Source: Notospermus geniculatus (lineage: Eukaryota; Nemertea; Pilidiophora; Heteronemertea; Lineidae). From it: a stretch of 64,000 bases of DNA. Shown here in pieces: positions 24,801-36,800 of the stretch (positions are counted from its first letter, which is position 1; every line of letters begins with the position of its first letter). The stretch spans positions 53,408 through 117,407 of the forward strand of contig NMRB01001301.1 of assembly GCA_002633025.1 (NCBI GenBank), given 5' to 3'. Below the pieces are notes generated by a model that searched no databases, was not told the DNA's origin, and worked only from the letters and a program-made list of their open reading frames with translations. Both the position numbers and the translations under genes were made by a program.

Positions 24801-27800
24801 AACATTTTTATTTTAGACTATTCAAAGTTATGTCAAAAAGCCGAAGCATTGTACATCAAAGTGACATGCATCTATGTATAGTTTGTCAGTGTAATGGCTG
24901 ATATTTATAAAAGTTAGCAAATGCTTTTACTTTAAATTTTGTGGTACATTTACATTGGACACTGCTGTGCAAATCTCAAGTTAAAGCATATTGCTAACTT
25001 TTATGAATAACAGCCAATGTCTGACTGTGTACAAGAGGAAGACTGTGATATGGATAATATTACAGTAATTAGAATCATTTCAAGCTCATCTGGCGAGCTT
25101 TAATCACGATGCAGTGTCTGTTGTCATTGTCGGGACTCGGTTCGGGTAAGGGCCTACCATGGCCTGCTTGACCAGCTTAGTGTACCAGCGATCATTGAAT
25201 GGAATTAACAGATTAAAGCTTCTGACGTCATATAGTGAGGACTGTTAGACCACCATTTTGTTGGAAAGGTCTATAGACAAAACTATATGGGCGAAAACCT
25301 TGCACATTACATTTGGAATGTCCGACTGTCCATGCAGAAATGATAACAGACGTAAAATGTGGTACGGGTGGACACGAGCACATGATGCAGAACAAAAACA
25401 AGTTGCAACATAAGTGAATGAAACATTAGGTGCTTACAGGTCGACATTGCGTCTTGAAGCAACTCGCGGCAAATAGCTTTTCGGCGATGGAAGACCCACG
25501 ACTGTTAGGAAGGGAATTTGCTATAGAGGCGTCACCTTTCGGAGAACGGCCACAACATGGGGAAAGCCCTCCTAAAAATAGTACGGTGACGCAGCCAAAT
25601 CGGCGTAGTCGACGCCTACCTCCACAGCAAAGCCAATAGAATATTATTGACGACCGGAAGAAATCAATCTGGGCATGCGCAGGAGGCCTCTACTGTAAAT
25701 TTATCACACTTCAAATGCATTTTTTGAAGTCATCAGATCGAACTTCAGATTACCAATAGGTTCAAATTGTTCTAAACATGTTTATCTATTGCAAGACGTT
25801 GACATTATCTTGATTTTATAATACTCAACTGAGAAAAATGCAACCTTCGGCACTAAAATTCCGGCAGTTTAGCTCGGAAGCATGAGAGTTGATGCAATTT
25901 ACTGAATTTACTGAATCTTGGAATAAGATCGCCGAACAATATTAACGTTATCATGGAGAAGGGAATTCCCGCTGCATATAAACATTGTGGTATAGCCGAT
26001 AGCTGTCACAGGTTTCACCAAATCCTTTCGCCCAAAATACCTATGTTAACTTCTTTGTATTCAAACCATTGTTTGCCATATTTGGTAGGAACTAAATAGT
26101 TGTATTGTACGAACGTCTCGTTAATACTGTGGTTTCCTTTTGTAGGCCTCGACCATGTCGACGTGCATGGCTTAATGTGTCAGGGAATTCCTATTATATT
26201 CCAAATAGGGCACCAACCAATCAAATTTCGTTCCGGACCTTTTCCACTACATGCATTGACTTCTAACAGTCGTGGACCCGGAGTGACTGACTGATCAGTT
26301 GCCGATTTTGTTGACCTGAGCGTGCTTGCGTATTGTATTGTATTTCATTTTTCCATCAGGGCCGACGCTATAGCATTACTGGCCCTGGTAAGTACGGAGG
26401 AGGCCATCACAAGCTACTCATGTTCCTCACTTGGATGGGTCTTTTACTTGCCCTTGCAAAGACACAAGGTACAAGGCACCACGGCTTACTGTCCCATGCG
26501 ACGGACTGAAGAGCCGGGAATGAAATCCCATATGGCCCGGGCTGGATTCGAACCCGGGACCTGCCGCTTGCTAAGCGGACGTGATAACCACTAGGCTATC
26601 AGGCTCCTCGTGCTTGCGTCTCCGAGCAGCTGCCAGATCCACTAGTTGAGCGTGCTGTTTGAGGTAACTGCCAGTTGCTCCGAGTTCCTCTCAATCGCTG
26701 AAATGTTGACCTGCGCGTGGTGGTTTTTTGATCTGCGACGGATCCGTCGAGTTGCTTCAAGACACAGTGTTGACCTTTAAGCACCTTTAGGTGCATGATA
26801 TTAACCCATTAGGCGCCAGACAAGTATAAATTAGGTCAGCTTTTTTTCCCAGTGCTTTTCACTTTTTTTACCACCTTGGTTTTTCCTCAAATGACAAAAA
26901 GAAAAAGTTGCAGATAAAGTAGAACAAGTGATGTTTATTTTGTAGCTTATGACACTGGCTACATGATACAACGGGAGCCGAGGTTAAATTTTGTTGTTGT
27001 TGTTGTTGGTTGCCTCTGTGACGGCCGGAAATCACACGGGCGGGTTTGGGCTATATGGGATTATGCAGGCTTGGGCGGGTTTGGGCTATATGGCGCCTAA
27101 AGGGTTAATCAGAGTAGGGAAAAGATTTAGGATTAGACGAACAACGTGCATCAAGTCCTTGATAGGCCCATTGAGTTTCTGACATTCCACAAACGAACCA
27201 GATTTGGCGTTGTTTGAAAGAATATTGAATGGGTCACAAACAACAGCATGAGTTGTGAATCGGCAAGCCTGGGACTTGCTGAGTGAATTCTGAATGCCAC
27301 GTACAGCATTGCTCTGTCTACATTGGAAGACAGTGCTAGCTTTCGAAGACTATTGGACTACAAATTTAACTCATCTACCCCCAGAGAGATGGCAGACGGC
27401 ATCTTCTGTCAAAGTTTTCTCACATCCTATGGTATTGATTGAAAAATATTTGATGGAAGGTTTTTCCTATCAACCATCTGAAGAATGTTTCTTCAAATTC
27501 TTTCTAATTTGTTTCCAAGGTTTTTAGAAAATTCAACTTTTTACTGTCCGCTCAAACCTGGTGGCAGATGAGTGAACTGAGATCAGTTTGCGGACAACCT
27601 GGAGAGGTTAGGTGCTTGAGGTAACCTGGGACCAGACATTAGCCCTGGTTACACTTCATAAAAACCCGCGTCTCACCCGTTTTTTCTGTCTACACCTGTT
27701 AAAGGCATGGGTCTAATAGATCTGGTGATGAAAAACCTGGGGCTAATAAGCCCTCCAAGCTCAAAGGGTTTTTGGAGGGCTTAATTTAGATCAGCGTCAC

Positions 27801-30800
27801 AAGATTTTAGTAGTATCGACACGCATTGCGTCTCAGGTGGGATTTTTCTGAGCCGAGCTTGATATGGGTCTCAAAAAGCCTGGGGATTCCTAGTGTAACC
27901 AGGATTATTGTGAATGTTAAGACAACACCTAATACCACGTGGTTAGAATTAAAATAGTGAGGTGACTAGTGCAGGACTGTGGAAAGGTCTACAAGCTTGC
28001 GCCCATCAAGGTGGTGATGCATGAAAAATACCTTTTTTTGGACGGTAGTAGTGGTCAACTTTAAGTTTTATTATCAGACCTGCCAGAAAAGTAGCAAACA
28101 AAATTCAATAATATTTCAAAATTTTTAACATAATTGAAAAAAAGTCATGACGAAAAAACACTGTTTGTGATTGAGATGTAGGCCTACAACACAGGAATTG
28201 GCAGAAACCCTGGCCCTGGATAACCCAATGAGGGTACAACGCACTACATGTATATGGATAGTTCCAAAGATTTGAGATGAAAATTGTGAGAAGTATTTGA
28301 AGAAACATTTTTCGAGATGTAAAATCATCTTTTCTCTAAATGAAGAAAAAAAAGGTTGCAGACGATATCATCATGACGTCTGCTAAGGATGTCAGTGAGC
28401 AATTTCATTGGACAGCAAGAGTTTCAAAATAAACAAAGATTTAAACTTACCATCTGCTTTCACAGCAGTCGCTTGCGGCCATATTGCCATGGTTATGTAC
28501 AAAACAAGGAACCAGAATGAGATGAGTGGAATGAAGTAGTAGAGCTGGTACGGGCGGTTCATTGTAAAACACAAACTCACGACCAGCATGTTGAGACGGA
28601 ATAATACCTGAAAGGAGAGAGCAGTGCTGGTTTTATGCCAATCCAACTAAAAGGACAACATTGGGGTTCATAGTCGGTGAAGGGAGTAGCCTAGGCCCTA
28701 TTAGTAGATTTCCGTCATCTCTCAAAATAGCTCGGACAAAGTGAGTATCATCAACTGCTACAGCTGGGAGAGTGGATGAACTCAACATCACATTATTAGC
28801 TCGATAGACAAATTGGGCAAAGGGGATGTTCGTTTTCGTCAATTCAGAAATCCGAGTTGTGATCATTGAGAAAATGGAGAAAGCTATGAAGCTGCAAATT
28901 GCAGCGATTATTCTGTACAGCACAACAAATAATCCCTGCAATTTGCAAGTGCACAGCTTTTTCCGTTTTCCCAAGGATCACAACTCAGATTTCTCAAGTG
29001 ACGAAAGTGAACAGCCCCTTTAATGTACGTAGGAGGAAATCAGAGTGCATGTAGAAGGCTGCCTCTGTATCACATGAAGAATTCCAGATGGGTCCAGCAG
29101 GGATCAAACCCAGAACCTGAGAGACAACTCTCCTGATGTTTCCACCAGCAATATGACAACCCATTAGTGCTACTTGTAATTGAACCCAAGGAGAGACGAC
29201 CCTGTTTTATCCAAGTTATCCACTCACCCTACAGAACCTCTGAAGACCAAACGTGCTGGTATTCCAGAAGTAGGTGAAGTGCCCATAGCCAGAGAGAAAC
29301 AGATAGGCAGAAACGAGAACTCGTATATGCATGTAGATGGGCAGAACCTGCAAGAGACAAACACTTTTTCAAAAGGAAGTGGTTATCTGGCAAGCAAAAT
29401 GCTTGCCGAGTACAGAAATTGGTCTCAGATGGCAAGCAAACAATATGACCACCGGTCATCATGGGCCAATGAAACCCTCAACCCTGTTAGCTGTCTCGGT
29501 AGCTCAGTCAGCTAGCGTTTGCCTCGTAAATCTGAGGTCCCCGGTTTGAATCCCGCCTGTTACAATTTTTTTCACCGCTTTTCCTGTCTCCTGTTTTTCT
29601 TTTGGCCTTTTTTTAATGAAAATACTCTAAATCCACCGAACAAAATTACCGAATGGTTCAGGAAAAAAATTAGCGGATGGCACATAGCCTTGTAAAATTG
29701 TCTAACAAGGATTACTTTCAGGAGACGTTTGTCATGTAAGAACGAACAAAAACTGCTTGGCTGAAGTAGGCCTACAGTGCTAAAGTATGCCTATAACTAA
29801 AAGGACCGCAGTGTAGCAGATAAACTCACATGGCTAGCGCCAGTTATGTGGTATATTAATATCACCAGCTGCATCCAACCTTTCCATTCGTCGGTTTGGT
29901 CCCGGTGTAGCATCGTTGATTGGTCCGAGTCCTCGTTGAAGAATATACCAAGCACCATCATATACACAAACGGCAGCAGAAAGTTAAGTAATGTGTACGC
30001 CTTGTTCTCCTTCATAAATACAGTAGTTCTGGAATTCAAAAATTAATCTGTAAAGAATTTTTGCTACTAAAGAACCTCCTTTTTCCGAAGCTCAGTTCAT
30101 ACTCCTCCAATTTCAAACTGAATTTTCACTAAATGACATCATATTTTGGGCACATGTACATGGCTCTCCTTTTCCCAATCCCAATAAATACAACTGTTAA
30201 CATGAAAAAGTCTTCTTTTCTAAAAGTTTCAATTCGTGTTTCTGGGCTAAAATTGAGTCAAAATGAAATCGAATGACATGTTCAAGGGGAAATGAGATAG
30301 TAGAAAGACAGTGCCATCATTCAAGATGGAATTTGCCAAAACAGATTGAAACTAAGCAGAGAGAGGCTAAAAACGTGAAATGTTAGCCATTTGAAACCCA
30401 GAACAAAAAAAAAATTCAAAATTTTGTCAAAAATTTTTTGGGGGGGGGGTTTTGGTTAAAAATGGCCTCCAGAGTCATTTTTTACACTCCAAAATGCAAA
30501 ATTAGTCTTCCTTCTGCATGAAAATAAATTGCATTTGAAATGTGACAAATTAAAGAAAAACAATACTGAAGTGAAAATCGTCATATTTGAAAAAGGTTAG
30601 TCTGCAAACTTGAGGGGGGGGGGGATATCCCCTCCTTGAAATTTTTGAGGAGGGGATCATCCCCCCATCCCCCCTCTGGCGGAAACACTGATCCGTGGAA
30701 CATGCAATATGAATGTGGCTCATTTATACAAGTCGCACATGATCATTTTCTACCAACCGATCACATATGAAGAAGTATGTCATGATGAGTCCTAGTTTGG

Positions 30801-33800
30801 CCAGTGACATGAGTATTACATAGTAACCAGGCTCAGGTTCGGCTGGTTTTATGGCTTGTCCATTCTGTTGGCAGGTAGCATTACGTTGACCATTTTCTGA
30901 AAAACCAAAATCAGGCCTCAGAATGTTCATAGTAGCAGTAGCAGCCATGCTGCTGTAGGAGAATTTCTACACTCACACTAGCAGCCTTGATTCTGCAGGG
31001 AAATTTTCATGGTGGAAGTCTTGGTGTTTAAAAAGAATTTTCACAGTAGGAACCGTGGTGCTGCAGCAGAATTTTTACAGTAGGAGCTGTGGTGCTGCAG
31101 CAGAATTTTTACAGGAGCTGTGGTGCTGCAGCAGAATTTTTACAGTAGGAGCTGTGGTGCTGCAGCAGAATTTTTACAGTAGGAGCTGTGGTGCTGCAGC
31201 AAATTTTTACAGTAGGAACCGTGGTGCTGCAGCAGAATATCCGCAGTAGGAGCTGTGGTGCTGCAGCAGAATTTTTACAGTAGGAGCTTAGGTGCTACAT
31301 CTGCAAGGGTCACATTAAGGTTTGATTTTCTAACCACTGTGGCCCAGATCTCATTTATGTATCAAGAGAGCCAAGAAAGAAAAGAGAAGAAAAATATTAC
31401 CTGGTCTATTTTTGTTCACGTTTTTTCTGCAGAAGACGACTTTCTTGCGATACAACCACAATGGAAATGCAATGAGAACACTGAAAATGTAATTTGGGAA
31501 AATGATACAGTACGGACCAAATTCATAAAGGGTGGCTTAGACGCATGTACATGTAACTTCCTCAAATGCATGGTGGCAGTGTGTGCATTCAGTGAAGTTA
31601 CACAAGTCTAAGTCTTAAACACTCTTTATGAATATGGCCTAATGCACACTGTGAAAATAATCCACTCGTATCCAGTCAAATCCAATCAACAATTTCCATG
31701 ATTCCTTCGGAGTGGCTAAAAATTTTTCAGGGCTCATATCACACCAGTACATCAACTTTATATCAATTAGCATAATTTGCAGAGAACAGGTAAGAAACTA
31801 ATTAACTGAGTGTGATCACAGCAAACCAGAAATTCTTTGAAAACTTACCACAGTGCGAAGAAAATGGCGGTCATGGTTTGAATGGTGGTGAAGTTTTCGG
31901 CACTACTGCAGCATGTGCCATCATTGAAACCCATTTTGTTGTTGCAGTACATGTTGATGAGAATTTGATTATCCTGTGAGAGAAAATATAGTTTAACCCA
32001 GATTTCAGGCTTGGAGATGATTACAAGATTAGGAAGTGAAGGCGATAGGAATGGATGAAAACCGTGCAGCAAGGGCAGGAAACCGCTGACTTGGAAATAG
32101 GCCACTGACCACAATCTTAGTGAAAACTGTGCAGCAAGGGCAGGAAACCACTGAATGAGGAACCGGACGAACTAACGTCACGACGTGGCGCTGCGATCGA
32201 TGAGACCGAAGTTTCTTTTTTCAACGTGATTTCCAGTCATTTCCATTAACTTCTGGCGTGAAATCAACCCAATTTTTTCGGTCGCATGACATTAAAATTT
32301 ACACCATCTTGTCGCGGATGAAAATTTCTAAAATTCCTTTGCTTTTTTCCTTAAAATAAAGGGGTAGGATGGCGATAACGGCAACGTCTTTATCTCATTT
32401 TTTCTTGTAGAAAAATGTACAGCAGATTTTTTCATGACGCAACGTCAGCACATAAAACGACGTCAATGACGTCGGTTCGGTCTCATCGATCGCTGCGCCG
32501 ACCTGTCGGGATAAACGGCACGCCGGTTCCTCATTGGAAACAGGCCACTGACCACAATCTTAGTGAAAACTGTGCAGCAAGGGCAGGAAACCACTGAATT
32601 GGAAACAGGCCACTGACCACAATCTTAGTGAAAACTGTGCAGCAAGGGCAGGAAACCACTGAATTGGAAACAGGCCACTGACCACAATCTTAGTGAAAAC
32701 TGTGCAGCAAGGGCAGGAAACCACTGACCTGGAAACAGGCCACTGACCAAAATGCCAGTAAAAATGGCAGCAAGGGCAGGAAACCAGTGACCTGGAAACA
32801 GGGCACTGACCACAATGCCAGTAAAAACGGCAGCAAGGGCAGGAAACCACTGACCTGGAAACAGGGCACTGACCACAATGCCAGTGAAAACGGCAGCAAG
32901 GGCAGGAAACCACTGACCTGGAAACGGGCCACTAACCACAATGCCAGTATTACAGTAAAAACGGCAGTAAGGGTAGAAAACCACTGACCTGGAAACAGGC
33001 TACTGACCACCAGGAAGAGGTTCACTAATATGAGTTTACTCACCCAAAGTAGCGGTGAACTTGTTAAATGTGTCCCATCCCGGGTTGGATGACTCGTCCC
33101 CTGACAAACAAGACGGGATGAACTCCATATTTCAGCTGCACTGTTTTGTCTGGAAAAAACAGAGGTCGTGATCATGAAACTATTAATGACGTAATGCACA
33201 TGGTGTGACGGACATGAATTTGTCTCCGTGTGTGCTGCCATTTTAAAGCCCAACTGTATGCATTAGGTAACTCTTTATCCCTCCCCACCTTGATAAGACT
33301 GGTCTCCTGTCCAACCTATATAGCCAGTGATAACACCAAGGCTGGACTGATACTATGTCGAAACAAAAATGGCCGCCACACCTTCATCCCTTTAGAAGTT
33401 CAACGTGCTGGTATAACGTGACTAACCCTTCATCCGGTAAGGTAGCTTGCTTCAACTCATTCTTCTATGTGCAGCAACACTCTCAATGCAATTGGTAACT
33501 TAAGATCATTCAAATAGATAGATTTGAACAGTCTTGTCGAGCATGCATATAACACATTGCCTAAAGGTCAAAGGTTACGTCAACTGTCGTGAGATACAAA
33601 ACCTAACGCATACTGCAGGCTCGTCTTTAAGGCAAGCAAAAAAGTGCATGCACCTCGCAAACAATAGAATTTCTATTGTTTGTGAGGCGCAAGCACTTTT
33701 TTGCTTGCCTTAAAAGACAAGGCCTGTACTGTTGGGCCTAGAGTATACTTACAGAATGTCAATGGCAGCCTTGTTGTAATTATCAATTCTGACATTGGTG

Positions 33801-36800
33801 ATTCGTGAGAGTTTCCTCTTGGCCTCATCCACAGGATCTGAAGAGAAGAAGCAAATGTACAGCTTGTCATTCCTATTTTTCAGATACCTAAGAGGTGTGA
33901 TATTGGCGAGGTCAGTATGAATAGACATGAGACTTGTCTTTGGCCTCTGGCGCACTGGCGAGGTCAGTATGAATAGACATGAGACTTCTCATTGGCCTCT
34001 GGTGCACTGTGCAAGTTTCTAAGGGCGGGGATGGTCAGACTCCAGAGTTATTCACAAACTTTGCTTCCTGTGGAACCACACAGATTGGACATGTTGGATA
34101 GAGAAAGAGAGAGGATCAGCCTCTGGTGCACTGTGCAAGTTTCTAAGGGCGGGGATGGTCAGACTCCAGAGTTATTCACAAACTTTGCTTCCTGTGGAAC
34201 CACACAGATTGGACATGTTGGATAGAGAAAGAGAGAGGATCAGTATGAGGTGGGCAGTCTTGAATGCCTAAACCAAAGGAAGCCTGCCCACCTACTGTGA
34301 TCATGAAGTGGGCAGTCTTAAATGCCTAAATCAAGGAAGGCTTCTCAACTACTGTGATCATGAGGTGGGCAGTCTTAAATGCCTAAACCAAAGGCAACTG
34401 CCCCCACCTTCTGTGATCGTGAGGTGGGCAGTCTTAAATGCCTAAATGAAAGGGAGGCTCCCCTGCTGTGATCGTGAGGTGGTCAGTCTTAGATGCAGTT
34501 TCACAGTGCATCCCCATCCAACGCACGATGAACCGTCCACACAGAAATTGTGCGGGAGAACCTCTACCTCTCTATGCTGCATAATTTCTGTGTTTCGGAA
34601 CTGCACCGCAAAACGCACCGGAACCTGGTTTTGATGTGAACACACTTTTAGGCTGGAAAAGTAAGCAAGGCAGTGATGACGAACTCAGACCTTTTTCCTG
34701 CATGCACAAAAACAGGTTTGTAACTTGACGAGACTGATCATCTTACCCTGTAAACGCCATAGGACTTTTGTAGTTTTCTTCAATTTTGCAAAATATGGGA
34801 CGATATACGTCAAATTGACTTTATAGTTCCCAAGTGCATCTGAGGAGTTGTAATGGGCGATTGTCCACTGAAATTTGAACAAAACGTCAAAGAAACTGTA
34901 AATCATCGTATAATCAGAAAATTGCAGTTTTAAATGCCTAAACCAAAGAAAGACTGCCCAACTACTGTGATCATGAGGTGGGCAGTCTTAAATGCTGTTC
35001 AGAAAGTTACAGCAAAACATCTTTCACTGCACCGTTTGGCGGGGGAAGGGGCACTTACCAGGGCAGCACTAGTAACAACCAGATTTGGTCGTTCTGATCC
35101 GTCTTTGCCAAGCCACGATTTGTAGATGTCATACATCGCGCCATTCACCATGGGGATCCAGAAGAAATCCTGAAAAGCGAAAAAAACATTGATTCATCAT
35201 CGGCCCTTGGTCCTACTTAGATATCTTGATACTGACACTATCAAGTTACTAAGGGTCGTATTTTAGGACGTTCCTTAACGTTAAGGTCAACCTTAAGTCT
35301 TATTGTAAAACCATCGAGAACAATAGATCTAAAGTGGACCTTCATGTCAGTTAGGGAACATTCTAAAATCAGATCAGATGGTGAGATGGATAGAGAAAGA
35401 GGCAGAGAGAGGATCATTTGAAACAGGAAGACTGTCCACCTTTTTTTTTTTTTTGTTCATTTTTATATAGCGCATTTCCAGTTGAACTGCTCAATGCGCT
35501 TTACATTACATTACATTACATCACCTTGTGATCGTGAGGTGGACAGTCTTTTAAATGCCTAAATCAAAGGCAACTACCCACCTACTGTGATTGTGAGGTG
35601 GGCAGTCTTAAATACCTAAACCAAAGGCAGACTTCCCGCCTACTGTGATCGTGAGGTGGGCAGTCTTAAATGCCTAAACCAAAGGCAGATTGCCCCACCT
35701 ACTGTGATCGTGAGGTGGACAGTCTTAAATGCTGTCTCACAGTGCATCCCATCCAACATTCAATGCATAAATGGCAATGCAGCGGCAGTCACAATCACAC
35801 ACTTTCATGCAGCCTATGCCATGTATGTTCCACTTTTAGCCTTTTGCCTCCTTCTCTTGCATGTCTTTTTGCACAGAAGCAGCCCAGACCGTCTTATAGT
35901 TTTATTGTACAAAATAGAGACACGACTTACCACTTTTAAGTTGATTTTTTCATCTCTGAACTTTATATTGTGGTGAACTACAGGACGTTCTGGCTTTTTA
36001 GGCTTGGGTTTGAACATAGCCACAAACTCATAAAAGAGTTCTCGTATTCTAGAGTCCCCTATGAACACGATGTGGTTATGCCCTCCCCAATATGAAATAT
36101 AATGCATACAGTTTCTTGCATCACTGGAAAAAAGATAAAGAAATTAATGCATCAGTCAGAGAGACTCAAAAATATTAATGCATCAGTCAGAAAGAGTCAA
36201 AGATATTAATGCATCAGTCAGAGAGACTCAGTACGATTCACCCTAACTTCAACATGGGCAAGTGGCAGGCCTGTGCAACAGACACCATAAAGTGAACACA
36301 ATGATTAAACCACAAATCACAGTATTTACCAGCCTGACTGAGCACAACCTTGGATTTGCTAGGCTCATGGAAAGTAAACCAAGTTACCCTAACATCATTA
36401 GGTAACTCCGACATGGATTATTTACCACTGACCTGTGCACATTTCCAAGCTTGGCACTTTGCCCACGTGTTGAAGTTAGGCTGAATCATACTTTACCTCT
36501 ACACAGCTGACTGACTTCAGGAATCAGGAACTTAAAGTATAATTTGGAGCAGTTCATTTACTTACTTGTTTGAATAGTGATGCATCATACACCCGTACGG
36601 CTGCCAGACATTCTGACCCTGGAAACGACCATCAGCCATCAGCCATTTACACGAGTCATTCCCTGCAAAAGTGGTGTAATAAGAGCACTATTATTCATCT
36701 AGAAGTCAATCTCCAGAATTCACGAATTTTCGACCCCAACCGGGGTCTTTTTCAAGTGGAACTTTATAATCTGAAACTCTAGAAAAGACTTCTTGCTTAT

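Noticed and set aside
31035-31295. CRISPR-like array of direct repeats
   Set aside because: Units are contiguous without unique spacers, in a CASD1 intron of an animal genome; plain minisatellite. The same holds for 47225-47395.
32560-33253. Long minus-strand frames with repeated FPALA and CPCCRF words
   Set aside because: Translation of the 62-bp minisatellite; only 33149-33044 is a real exon (CASD1 exon 7).
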